A stretch of DNA of 15,181 nt from Chlorobiota bacterium. GTDB taxonomy: Bacteria > Bacteroidota > Bacteroidia > Flavobacteriales > Flavobacteriaceae. The stretch lies in the NCBI GenBank assembly GCA_013151975.1, contig JAADHG010000143.1, positions 1 through 15,181 on the forward strand. The letters are read 5' to 3'. Below the pieces are notes generated by a model. That model searched no databases, had not been told where the DNA came from, and saw nothing but the letters and a program-made list of their open reading frames with translations. Shown one piece after another: positions 6,616 to 15,140 of this stretch. A program made the translations under genes and the position numbers. Each line of letters begins with the position of its first letter. Positions within the stretch are counted from its first letter, which is position 1.

Positions 6616-7857
6616 CTAATATTCGTTGTATTCTCCTGCTCCAAAATTAAATGTTAAAGAAAAACGCAATGTATTCTCTAATGGACTCTGCACTTTCGAT
6701 GCTGAGAACAAATATGATAAATCAATATCAATTGATGTGTATTTAAAACCTGCTCCTAATGCAAAGAATTTTCGTGCGCCTTTTTCTTCAGCTTCATTAA
6801 AGAATCCTGCTCTAAAAGCAAATGAATCTTGATATCGGTACTCTGCTCCTAATGCCCATGTAAATTCTTTTATTTCTTCACTAAACCCGCCTGGTGCATC
6901 TCCAAAAGACTGAAAAACACCTGATATAAAACTCACATCAGTAGATTTACCACTTACAATAACATTATCCGTTTCACTTATCAAGTCATCAACAACAGGG
7001 CCGTCATAAACACCATTTCCATTTAAATCGTTAAATGTTACTTCAGTACCTAAAATTGGTGGTGTTGGCACTAAGAGTTTGTTTAGCTCTAAAGTCACTG
7101 CAAGGGTGTTATATTGATCGAAGATAAAGTCAAACCCTCCACCTATTCTTAAATTTGTAGGTATAAAGTTTTCTGTACCTGCATCGTCATATTTAATCTT
7201 AGGCCCTAAATTTTGAATAGCAAAACCTGCTCTCCAACGTCCATTAAAACTTTCATATGCGTTTTCTTCACTTTGATAGTAACCAGAAACATCAACAGCA
7301 ACCGTACTTGCTGGTGCTGGATTTAAATCTACTCCAATTATTTTAAGATCTGAGCGTAAATAACGTAATGCAACTGCCATTGAAAATTGTTCGGCTAATC
7401 GTAATGAATACGCTACATCTATAGTTAACTCATTAGGTTTTGCAATTCTAGGTGTATCATTAGGTCCATCAACCAATTCTATTTCTCCAAGGCTAAAGTA
7501 TTTAAAACTTCCAGAGAAGGCACTTTTTTCATCCAACCGATTAAAATATGTTACTTGTCCTATTGAAATATCATTAACCAATTTACTTAAATATGGTGTA
7601 TAACTTATACCAAATCCAGATTTGGCTAAAGAAAATGCATATTTTGAAGGATTCCATTGTTGAGAATAAGCATCGGCAGATGTTGCTACTCCCATATCTC
7701 CCATACCAGCAGCTCTTGCATCGGCTGCTATAAGTAAAAATGGAACTCCAGTTGTAATTACTCTACTATCGTTAGAATTAGGAATTAACTGAGTAATTTG
7801 TGCATTAACACGAGCGAAAAAACCTATTGTTATTAGGGCAAAAATGTAGTTTTTCAT
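6616..7857 (-). CDS. porV: Type IX secretion system outer-membrane protein PorV (LptO)
   Basis: This is a 413-residue outer-membrane beta-barrel of the FadL-like type. Residues 1-19 are a signal peptide ending VNA before Q20. The conserved N-terminal block AADARAAGMGDMGVATSADA (44-63) followed by WNPSKYAF (68-75) is the PorV family hallmark, and alternating strands continue to a C-terminal LRFSLTFNFGAGEYNEY. In the family, PorV binds the C-terminal sorting domain of cargo leaving the SprA translocon and hands it to the sortase PorU, which is encoded immediately upstream. It is needed for secretion of type A CTD proteins. Two aspartate/asparagine-rich insertions (FNDLNGNGVYDGPVVDD) may be a surface loop that binds calcium, as inference. 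A promoter inside the end of porU suggests transcription partly separate from porU. Confidence 0.95.
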   Translation of the reverse strand: MKNYIFALITIGFFARVNAQITQLIPNSNDSRVITTGVPFLLIAADARAAGMGDMGVATSADAYSQQWNPSKYAFSLAKSGFGISYTPYLSKLVNDISIGQVTYFNRLDEKSAFSGSFKYFSLGEIELVDGPNDTPRIAKPNELTIDVAYSLRLAEQFSMAVALRYLRSDLKIIGVDLNPAPASTVAVDVSGYYQSEENAYESFNGRWRAGFAIQNLGPKIKYDDAGTENFIPTNLRIGGGFDFIFDQYNTLAVTLELNKLLVPTPPILGTEVTFNDLNGNGVYDGPVVDDLISETDNVIVSGKSTDVSFISGVFQSFGDAPGGFSEEIKEFTWALGAEYRYQDSFAFRAGFFNEAEEKGARKFFALGAGFKYTSIDIDLSYLFSASKVQSPLENTLRFSLTFNFGAGEYNEY

Positions 7858-7908
7858 AAGTATAATGTTGATTTAAACTGCTGCTTTAAAAAGCATTAAT
7901 CTATTTGG

Positions 7909-7938
7909 CAAATATAATTTATTATTATAGTATTACAA
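7909..7938 (-). promoter_or_regulatory. Candidate porV promoter overlapping the end of porU
   Basis: On the minus strand TTG (7936-7938) is followed after 19 bases by TATATTTG (7909-7916), an exact TAnnTTTG. The -33 element lies inside the last codons of porU and the -7 element just past its stop, giving porV a leader of about 45 bases. A small palindrome TGCTTT-AA-AAAGCA (7882-7895) follows within that leader. Confidence 0.55.
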
Positions 7939-10900
7939 GTTTTTGATATTTTTCTACTGTTTTATTTAATTGTTTTGAGCGTACTGTTAATTTGTAAACA
8001 TACACTCCTTTTCCTATTTTATCTCCAAAGTCATCCTTTCCATCCCAAACTATATCTTTAGATACTGAGCTTGTTACCTTACTCCCTCCAGTGGTTTGAC
8101 CATTTAAGGTTTTTACCAACTTACCCGATACAGTGAATACTTGTACTGAAACGTCTAAAACCTCTGAACTATTGTGATTAAACCAAAATTCTGTGTAATT
8201 AACAAAAGGATTTGGATAATTTAGTACATTATCGATAACAAGTGACTCATTTTCGTCAAAAACCACAAACTGTACCTCTGAAGTCGATGAATTGTTATAA
8301 ACATCCCATGCTTTTAACGTTAATGTATGCAACCCAGGCTGTAAATCTCTAAATGGATAGGTTAGCGTACCGTTTTGATAATCATCCACTTCGGTTGTGT
8401 AATAGTCGTTTAATTTAAACGGATTCGTTTCATCACCATCTAAAATGGCTATAATATCATGTCCTATTCCGCTAGAGGTATTTATGCCGTTTTCATCTTG
8501 TAATTTTGCAAGAAGTGTTGGGGATTCATTAGTAATTCCTCCAGAAACAAAGTTTTCATCATTCATAAAAAGGGCAATGGTTGGCCCAATATTGTCTTCA
8601 GCAGCATTTTCGTTTATACCACCTATTTTAATATCAAAATTAAACCCAGATTGATCTTGAAACTGATTGTCCTTTTTTGAATAAAAACTAACTTTTCCAT
8701 TACCTACTGGTATTCCTATATCTTTCGGAACTATAAAATCAAATGTAAAAACACCATTGGTTACCGTTGCTTGACCTCTAAAAATAGTTTCACCTAAGGT
8801 TTCAAAATCTAAAATTATAAGTTGCCCATTATTATCTCTTGTTCTATCATTCGCCAATGTTTGCCTATCAATGCCTTTATCATAAATGGTTGCAGTTAGC
8901 ACCCCATTATAATCATTAATTAGATTACCCAAACCATCAACAACTTCACCTTCTAGTTTAACATAACTCAACGCTTTTAAAACATCAATATTTCCTGTAA
9001 TTGGTACGTCGTTTACTTTGGTAAGTCGTATTCCAGATTTAGGAATTGCCAACTTCATAGCAGGATCTCCAATAAAAAAAGTTAATCGTCGCTGTGCTAT
9101 TCCTGAAATTGAAGGGTCATTTTTAGTTAATCTTAAAGCCTCGGCTACTGAGACATAACTATTTGAGCCAAAACTGAATAAATACTCTCCTAATATTTCA
9201 TTAAAAGCAACGCCAACACTTACAAATATTTGACGTGTAGTGGTAATTAATCCAACTGCTCCACCTTCTTTATTCCAATATAAAAACTCTCCCGCAGATG
9301 GTCTTAATGGATTATCAAATTTTGAGTATTCGCAAGTAACTGTAACAAAGCAGTTAAGTTTACATACATTGGTAAGCTCTTGCGCATTAATTTTATCGAA
9401 AATACGCTCTCCAGCTAAACCATCTTCACCTCCATGCCCAAAATAGTTAATTACTAGTGCGCCCACTTCAACATTATCAAAAATAGCTTTATTTACTGAT
9501 GGATAACGTTCTCCTCCAGCACTAGACTCTTGCGTAAATGAATCAGAATGAATCTTTGTAACATTAAAAAAAGGCTTGTTTTGTGTTACTTCGTCTCCTA
9601 TAAAATTTGTAGTATTTTGAATTATACTTTCCCAAGCTACATCAACATCATCCGAAATCACCAAAACATTATTTCGCCAGTTCCCATATGCTTCCACCTG
9701 ATAATACGATTCTAGTTTATCTACTAACTCTTTGGCACGTTGCGGTGTATCGGCTAAAATTCTTCCTACAGCAATATCTAATTTATCAGAAGATCCCATG
9801 CCACCTTCATTAGCATCCATCATTCCATAAAAATCGTCGGACACTAATGAGCTTGTTAAACTAAAACTATTTAGTGTATGCCAAGACGGAACGACATTTG
9901 TATTATTAGCTACCCTATCTTTATAATCAAACGAAGCATCACCAAATAAACATAAATATTTTAGTTTTTTGTCTGGTGCACTGGCATTATCATATACATA
10001 TTTTATTAAATTTCTTATTCCAGCAACATCTTGATTGCCAGAACTAAACTCATTATAAATTTCTTGTAATGTATATACTTTTACATTTAAGCCGTAAATA
10101 TTTCTATCTAATTGCGCCAATCGTTGTGCTTGAGACAACATATCTTGTCTTGCAATTATAATATAATCTACATCCTGAAATTGACCTTGGGCATCTAAAA
10201 ATACCGATCCTTTAATATCTTGATTACTTATTTGAGTTGCTGAATTGTTAAGTGGTTGATAATAATCTGAAGGGTTAATAGCGATATATCTTCTGATTTC
10301 ACCCAACTGAGCTTTAAAACTAAATGTTGAATTGGAGTCTTGATTAATTATAGTTGTAACATTATTTCGATCTGTTACATCCCAAACTTCAGCAATACTA
10401 GAGGCATTAGAAACATTGTATTGACCAATTCCGGCAGTTAGTGATGCATTATTATTTTTAAATGCAAATTGTTTTCCATTGGATGATAAACTTCGAGTGG
10501 CTTCTATTGAAATATAATCTAAGTAGCCAACAGAAGATGGATTTCCATTATTATTATAATTGAGATTAACTGTGATATTTCCCGAATTCACAGAAATATC
10601 TCCTATAAAAAAATCTTGTGATGCCAATACAGGATCGTTAATGGCTTGAAACGAAAAATTATCTACTTGGTTTCCGTTAACTTTTAACTGCATTGTTGTT
10701 GGAACCTCTCCAACAGCGGCTGCATATACTTTTAAGTTAATAGGCTCTGTTGTAACCATATTAGGAAATTCAAAATCAAAAAACTTTTCATTATCAAAAT
10801 CAAATCTATCTCCAAACCAACGTCTACCAATTTTTACTAAATTATACTCATCTACTTCATAAAACTGATAGTCATGAAACGTATCAAAAATTACATCAGG

Positions 10901-11773
10901 ATTTCCTGTTGGCTCAACATTAATTTGTATTTGCTTTGCAGTAACACCGGGAGTTACATTTATAAAATAGCAGGCCTTATCAACAAACACATTATTATTT
11001 GTATTGCTTTCGGCATTAAACCCTGTTGGACCAACGCCATAGAATAGTAAATAATCGTTATTATTAAATACACCATCCTCTCCTCCCACAAATTTAATTG
11101 CATTCTCCGTTAAGTCTAATGGGTAAAATGCAGCGTTTTCTAAAGGCAACATTGTGCCTCCTTGACCAAATACCCTTATGGTTCTAGGGTCTATTCCATT
11201 TGTATTAACCCCTAAATTGTTTAAGAAACTCTTTGATAGTTTAAACACACCTGTTTTATCAATATAAAACTTATACCAAGTCCCTTGTCCCAATACTGAA
11301 TTAGTTATAGCACTTGTATTTGAAGTGGTTCTAAAACTATTTGTACTGTTATATGTTATTGTAAAAGCAAGAACTTTTTTATAAATACCATTATCATTTA
11401 TTATTGGAGAAACCTCTAAATAAGCATAACGCTTGCCTCTGGCAATAGAATTTTTTAAAACAGATATAATTTGCTTTGGGATAGTTTTAATATTAACATC
11501 TTTCAACTCACTTAAAACAATTGGAGCATATGTAACATTTGTTAATTTTACCGTGTTTTCGTTAATCGGTTGGTTTAATTCCCATTGTGAAACAAACTTT
11601 AACCCTGTAATATGGTCAAAACTAAAATTTTCTTTATTAAATGAAGGGACTACAGTTTTAGAAGATGATGTAGATAGTGTTCGTGTGCCTTCCCATTCAA
11701 TTTTAAATTGTTTTTGTTGGGAATAGCTTAGAAAAAATGATAAAAAAAGTATCGTGTAAAGTATTTTCTTCAT
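7925..11773 (-). CDS. porU: Type IX secretion system sortase PorU (C25-family peptidase)
   Basis: This 1282-residue cell-surface protease cleaves the C-terminal sorting domain from type IX cargo and couples many clients to surface lipopolysaccharide. Residues 1-18 are a signal peptide (MKKILYTILFLSFFLSYS). A large beta-rich N-terminal region (about 20-530) precedes the gingipain-like C25 domain (about 535-910), with catalytic H780 in INYFGHGGEDG and C814 in TVTCEYSKFDNP; the domain closes with FFIGDPAMKLAIP near 902. Immunoglobulin-like segments follow. The last 97 residues start with YPNPF (1186-1190) and end in a FlgD/CTD-like sandwich (GKGVYVYKL, KLVIL), which PorU is known to retain uncleaved. 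Length is within the family range. The gene is transcribed with porV just downstream and divergently from gldJ. The two adjacent Gln residues after the signal peptide fit a type I cleavage site. Confidence 0.96.
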   Translation of the reverse strand: MKKILYTILFLSFFLSYSQQKQFKIEWEGTRTLSTSSSKTVVPSFNKENFSFDHITGLKFVSQWELNQPINENTVKLTNVTYAPIVLSELKDVNIKTIPKQIISVLKNSIARGKRYAYLEVSPIINDNGIYKKVLAFTITYNSTNSFRTTSNTSAITNSVLGQGTWYKFYIDKTGVFKLSKSFLNNLGVNTNGIDPRTIRVFGQGGTMLPLENAAFYPLDLTENAIKFVGGEDGVFNNNDYLLFYGVGPTGFNAESNTNNNVFVDKACYFINVTPGVTAKQIQINVEPTGNPDVIFDTFHDYQFYEVDEYNLVKIGRRWFGDRFDFDNEKFFDFEFPNMVTTEPINLKVYAAAVGEVPTTMQLKVNGNQVDNFSFQAINDPVLASQDFFIGDISVNSGNITVNLNYNNNGNPSSVGYLDYISIEATRSLSSNGKQFAFKNNNASLTAGIGQYNVSNASSIAEVWDVTDRNNVTTIINQDSNSTFSFKAQLGEIRRYIAINPSDYYQPLNNSATQISNQDIKGSVFLDAQGQFQDVDYIIIARQDMLSQAQRLAQLDRNIYGLNVKVYTLQEIYNEFSSGNQDVAGIRNLIKYVYDNASAPDKKLKYLCLFGDASFDYKDRVANNTNVVPSWHTLNSFSLTSSLVSDDFYGMMDANEGGMGSSDKLDIAVGRILADTPQRAKELVDKLESYYQVEAYGNWRNNVLVISDDVDVAWESIIQNTTNFIGDEVTQNKPFFNVTKIHSDSFTQESSAGGERYPSVNKAIFDNVEVGALVINYFGHGGEDGLAGERIFDKINAQELTNVCKLNCFVTVTCEYSKFDNPLRPSAGEFLYWNKEGGAVGLITTTRQIFVSVGVAFNEILGEYLFSFGSNSYVSVAEALRLTKNDPSISGIAQRRLTFFIGDPAMKLAIPKSGIRLTKVNDVPITGNIDVLKALSYVKLEGEVVDGLGNLINDYNGVLTATIYDKGIDRQTLANDRTRDNNGQLIILDFETLGETIFRGQATVTNGVFTFDFIVPKDIGIPVGNGKVSFYSKKDNQFQDQSGFNFDIKIGGINENAAEDNIGPTIALFMNDENFVSGGITNESPTLLAKLQDENGINTSSGIGHDIIAILDGDETNPFKLNDYYTTEVDDYQNGTLTYPFRDLQPGLHTLTLKAWDVYNNSSTSEVQFVVFDENESLVIDNVLNYPNPFVNYTEFWFNHNSSEVLDVSVQVFTVSGKLVKTLNGQTTGGSKVTSSVSKDIVWDGKDDFGDKIGKGVYVYKLTVRSKQLNKTVEKYQKLVIL

Positions 11774-11862
11774 TTGCGAATATATCTCATATTAACGTTA
11801 AACACAGTTTATTTTATCTCTTTCTGCCACCTAATAAAAACATTAACTAACATGTTTATAAC

Positions 11863-11887
11863 ATCAGTAACGTTGATTATTACTGGA
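11863..11887. repeat. Imperfect inverted repeat in the porU leader
   Basis: ATCAGTAA and TTACTGGAT form arms of an imperfect inverted repeat with a 9-base spacer; the core CAGTAA/TTACTG is perfect. If porU starts from the element at 11911-11918, the repeat lies within its untranslated leader, so it could be an operator or an RNA hairpin. Chance is possible. Confidence 0.25.
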
Positions 11888-11910
11888 TATTATTTTATTT
11901 TAATTTAATT

Positions 11911-11918
11911 CAAATTTA
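11911..11918 (-). promoter_or_regulatory. Candidate -7 promoter element of porU
   Basis: TAAATTTG on the minus strand matches TAnnTTTG exactly. It would imply a leader of about 130 bases before porU. No -33 TTG at suitable spacing is visible. Confidence 0.35.
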
Positions 11919-11955
11919 CAATAATAAATCATGAACTAATACGTTTTAGGGTAAC

Positions 11956-11963
11956 TAAATTTG
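11956..11963 (+). promoter_or_regulatory. Candidate -7 promoter element of gldJ
   Basis: TAAATTTG matches TAnnTTTG exactly, about 137 bases before the gldJ ATG. No -33 TTG is visible at the usual spacing. A weaker alternative closer to the gene is TATATTGC near 12060. Confidence 0.35.
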
Positions 11964-12100
11964 TCTCGAAAAGGTAAAAAAATCCGATATTGTGTACAAA
12001 AAATAGGATGAAATGCATATTTTTTGATAAAAACCCTTGTCTGTTAATCTTTAATTACTATATTGCGACACCAAATATTTAATTGACTTACTTAAAAAGT

Positions 12101-13789
12101 ATGGATATGAAAAATGCCACAATACTAAAAATAATGCTAGTTCTAGCACTATCTTTATCTATGTTTAGTTGTAAAAAATCATCGAGCTCTAAGAACAATT
12201 CTAGAGCTACAGGATGGAGTATCAATGATAAAGCTGGAGGCTTCCAATACAATACAAGCTTTAAAGAACAGGCAACTGCGCCTGGATTAGCATTTGTTGA
12301 AGGAGGTACTTTCACAATGGGAAAAGTTCAAGATGATGTGATGCATGATTGGAATAATGCTCCAAATCAGCAGCACGTACAATCCTTTTATATGGACGAA
12401 ACCGAAGTTACCAATATGATGTATATGGAATACTTAGATTGGATTAAGCGTGTTTATCCACCAGAAAATCCAAACTTTAAAGCCATATATAATGGTGCTT
12501 TACCAGACACTCTAGTATGGAGAAATCGCTTAGGCTATAACGAAATGATGACCAACGAGTATTTACGTCACCCAGGTTATGCCGAGTATCCTGTTGTTGG
12601 AGTAAGTTGGATTCAAGCTGTAGAATTTGCAAGCTGGCGTACCGATAGAGTTAACGAAATGTATCTTGAAGAAGCTGGGTACTTAGAAAGAGGTGCGCGA
12701 CATACAGCGACTGCCGAAGCAAATTTTAATACTGATACCTATATTAATGCACCAACACAAACTTATGGTGGTAATGATAGTATTATTAATCCTGCTTCAA
12801 GACGTAAAAGAGTGCAAACAACTGCTGCTGGAGATACCATTAATGTGTATGCTTCTAGAGGTACTGGAATAATTTCTCCTAGATACAGACTACCTACTGA
12901 GGTAGAATGGGAATATGCTGCACTTGGCTTAACCGAGCTAAGAAGCTATAATGTTTATAGAGGGCGTAAAAAATATCCATGGGATGGTCAATATACACGT
13001 TCAGGAAAACGCAAAATTCGTGGCGATCAAATGGCTAATTTTAAACAAGGCAAAGGTGATTATGGCGGAATTGCAGGTTGGTCTGATGACGGTGCCGATA
13101 TTACGGCTCAGGTAAAATCATACGAACCAAACGACTATGGTTTATATGATATGGCTGGAAATGTAGCCGAATGGGTTGCCGATGTGTACAGACCAATAGT
13201 AGATGATGAATTTAACGACTTTAACTACTATCGTGGAAATATATATACCAAAAACGCAATTAATGACGATGGTACTGTAAAAATTGTAACTGTTAATGAT
13301 ATTGTTTACGATACATTAAGCAATGGAAAAATTATAGCAAGAAATTTACCAGGAGAAATATTACAAGTAGCTGTTGATGAAAACGAAACCTACTTAAGAA
13401 ACAATTTCTCTACAAGTGATAATAGAAACTTTAGAGATGGTGATAAACGATCTTCAAGAAATTTTGAAAGCTTCAATGACGAAGATGGAGATAATGAAGA
13501 TCACGATGCTTTAACCCGAAAAATGTATAATGCACCAAAAAATGTTATAGAAATAGATTCTAGCGGTAATATGATTAGAGAATATGACAAATCTAATAAT
13601 AGAACGTCTTTAATTAGTGATGAAGTACGTGTGTATAAAGGTGGTTCATGGAGAGATAGAGCTTATTGGCTAGATCCTGCGCAACGACGCTATTTCCCAC
13701 AAGACATGGCAACCGATTATATCGGGTTTAGATGTGCAATGTCTAGAATTGGTTCTAAATCTAAAACAAAAAATAAAAAGAAAAATTAA
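12101..13789 (+). CDS. gldJ: Gliding motility / type IX secretion lipoprotein GldJ
   Basis: Taken from the ATG at 12101 this is a 562-residue lipoprotein. The frame also opens with TTG at 12083, but six extra charged or polar residues ahead of the signal peptide make that start unlikely; ATG at 12107 is an alternative. The lipobox LSMFSC places the lipidated cysteine at C24. The body is a formylglycine-generating-enzyme/sulfatase-modifying (SUMF1) fold: FVEGGTFTMG, DETEVTN, YPVVGVSWIQAVEFASW, YRLPTEVEWEYA, GLYDMAGNVAEWVADVY and KGGSWRD to IGFRCAMS, with a long acidic insertion before the last block. The catalytic cysteines of true FGE are replaced (W523, Q528), so it is structural. In the family GldJ sits in the outer membrane facing the periplasm, works with GldK/GldL/GldM/GldN, and its C-terminal tail, here lysine-rich (TKNKKKN), matters for gliding. 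It ends 23 bases before a terminator. Confidence 0.94.
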   Translation: MDMKNATILKIMLVLALSLSMFSCKKSSSSKNNSRATGWSINDKAGGFQYNTSFKEQATAPGLAFVEGGTFTMGKVQDDVMHDWNNAPNQQHVQSFYMDETEVTNMMYMEYLDWIKRVYPPENPNFKAIYNGALPDTLVWRNRLGYNEMMTNEYLRHPGYAEYPVVGVSWIQAVEFASWRTDRVNEMYLEEAGYLERGARHTATAEANFNTDTYINAPTQTYGGNDSIINPASRRKRVQTTAAGDTINVYASRGTGIISPRYRLPTEVEWEYAALGLTELRSYNVYRGRKKYPWDGQYTRSGKRKIRGDQMANFKQGKGDYGGIAGWSDDGADITAQVKSYEPNDYGLYDMAGNVAEWVADVYRPIVDDEFNDFNYYRGNIYTKNAINDDGTVKIVTVNDIVYDTLSNGKIIARNLPGEILQVAVDENETYLRNNFSTSDNRNFRDGDKRSSRNFESFNDEDGDNEDHDALTRKMYNAPKNVIEIDSSGNMIREYDKSNNRTSLISDEVRVYKGGSWRDRAYWLDPAQRRYFPQDMATDYIGFRCAMSRIGSKSKTKNKKKN

Positions 13790-13812
13790 AGTCTTTTCAA
13801 TTATAAAATACA

Positions 13813-13842
13813 AGTCCTAACGTTTTCGTTGGGACTTTTTTT
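13813..13842 (+). terminator. Rho-independent terminator between gldJ and murF
   Basis: AGTCCTAACG - TTTT - CGTTGGGACT forms a 10-base-pair stem with one G-T pair, followed by a run of seven T. It ends the gldJ transcript. The T run ends only 14 bases before the murF start codon, leaving no room for a promoter after it. Confidence 0.88.
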
Positions 13843-13856
13843 ATTACATTTAATTC

Positions 13857-15140
13857 ATGAACATAAAAACACTTCACAACCTATTTTTAAAATGCAGTTC
13901 TGTTTGTACAGATACCAGGAAAATCACAGGCAACTGTATGTTTTTTGCCCTTAAAGGCGATACTTTTAATGGTAATACATTTGCTTCAAAAGCCATAGAG
14001 AATGGTGCTAAATATGCTATAGTTGATGACAAAGAATTCGCGCTGACCGAAAATTATATTTTGGTAGAAGATGTACTAACCACATTACAACAATTAGCAA
14101 ACTACCATAGAACATATCTGGGATTAAAGATAATTGCCCTTACTGGTAGTAATGGCAAAACCACCACTAAAGAACTTATACATAGTGTGCTTCAAAAAAA
14201 ATATCGCACAGTAGCTACCATTGGTAATTTAAACAATCATATTGGTGTACCGCTTACTTTACTCTCTATGAATAAAAATACCGAAATAGGTATTGTAGAA
14301 ATGGGAGCCAATCATTTACATGAAATAGAAAAACTATGCCAAATTGCCAATCCTGATTATGGCTATATCACCAATTTTGGAAAAGCACATTTGGAGGGTT
14401 TTGGCAGTATTGAAGGTGTTATTAAAGGAAAAAGTGAACTTTATAATCATTTAAAAACAAATTCTAAACTCATTTTTATTAATGCTGAAGATCCTATTCA
14501 GGTAAAGCAGCTTAATGACTATAAACACTATTATACTTTTGGGAGTAAACCTGAAAATGATGTTACACTCACTTTTGTTGATGCCAATCCTTTTGTAAAT
14601 GCAAAATTTAAAAACCTTACCATTGAAAGCCATTTGATTGGCGCATACAATTTTAATAATATTTCGGCTGCCATTGCTATTGGGCAATATTTTGAAGTGA
14701 ATGATATTGATATTAAAGACTCCGTAGAAAATTATATTCCCAAAAACAACAGATCTCAGATTATTAAAAAAGCTACCAACACAATTATCCTTGATGCTTA
14801 TAACGCCAACCCAACAAGTATGAAAGCTGCATTAGTTAATTTTGAACAACAAACTAGTTCTATTAAAACAGCAATACTTGGTGACATGTTCGAATTAGGT
14901 GATGAAGCAAAAAAAGAGCATCAATACATTGTCGATCTTGTTTCAACTATGCTATTAGATAACGTTATATTAATTGGTGAACACTTTTATAAAACAAAAA
15001 TAGTAGCATCAAAAATAATTGCATTTAAATCTTTTGAAGATTTTAAAGTTGAATTTGATACTTCAAAAATTAAAAATACTTCAATTTTAATTAAAGGGTC
15101 TAGAGGTATGGCTTTAGAACGGGTTTTGGAGTTATTATAA
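13857..15140 (+). CDS. murF: UDP-N-acetylmuramoyl-tripeptide--D-alanyl-D-alanine ligase
   Basis: This 427-residue cytoplasmic ATP-dependent ligase adds D-Ala-D-Ala to UDP-MurNAc-tripeptide, the last soluble step of the peptidoglycan precursor pathway. The N-terminal domain keeps the MurE/MurF substrate pattern TDTRKITGNCMFFALKGDTFNGNTF (18-42), which also rules out a start at the internal ATG (M28). The ATP-binding loop is TGSNGKTTTKE (96-106), followed by NNHIGVPLT (126-134), EMGANH (148-153), the likely carbamylated lysine in KGKSELY (K192) and the C-terminal DAYNANP (313-319), which is diagnostic of MurF. Length is typical of the phylum. It follows gldJ on the same strand with a terminator between, so expression must depend on read-through or a promoter inside gldJ. 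Its neighbour downstream lies beyond the window. Confidence 0.96.
   Translation: MNIKTLHNLFLKCSSVCTDTRKITGNCMFFALKGDTFNGNTFASKAIENGAKYAIVDDKEFALTENYILVEDVLTTLQQLANYHRTYLGLKIIALTGSNGKTTTKELIHSVLQKKYRTVATIGNLNNHIGVPLTLLSMNKNTEIGIVEMGANHLHEIEKLCQIANPDYGYITNFGKAHLEGFGSIEGVIKGKSELYNHLKTNSKLIFINAEDPIQVKQLNDYKHYYTFGSKPENDVTLTFVDANPFVNAKFKNLTIESHLIGAYNFNNISAAIAIGQYFEVNDIDIKDSVENYIPKNNRSQIIKKATNTIILDAYNANPTSMKAALVNFEQQTSSIKTAILGDMFELGDEAKKEHQYIVDLVSTMLLDNVILIGEHFYKTKIVASKIIAFKSFEDFKVEFDTSKIKNTSILIKGSRGMALERVLELL

Larger units (their letters stand above)
11774..12100. other. Divergent regulatory region between porU and gldJ
   Basis: This AT-rich gap of 327 bases has no gene. It holds one TAAATTTG on each strand (11911-11918 minus, 11956-11963 plus), pointing outward toward porU and gldJ, an imperfect inverted repeat at 11863-11887, the palindrome TTAACGTTAA (11792-11801) and TTGT-GT-ACAA near 11990-12000. 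No RNA gene or terminator is seen. Confidence 0.6.

Noticed and set aside
8445..8654. Open frames antisense to porU, porV, pdhA and cdd (for example 8445-8654, 9240-9446, 11433-11726, 4914-5144, 5517-5735)
   Set aside because: They lie inside well-supported genes in other frames, with no family motifs; they are shadows of codon bias.
12083..12100. TTG start for gldJ, six codons upstream of the ATG
   Set aside because: It would place extra residues before the lipoprotein signal peptide, and two in-frame ATG codons follow at 12101 and 12107.
13938..13940. Internal ATG (M28) as the murF start, which would leave room for a promoter
   Set aside because: It would remove the conserved TDTRKI substrate-binding motif of MurF.
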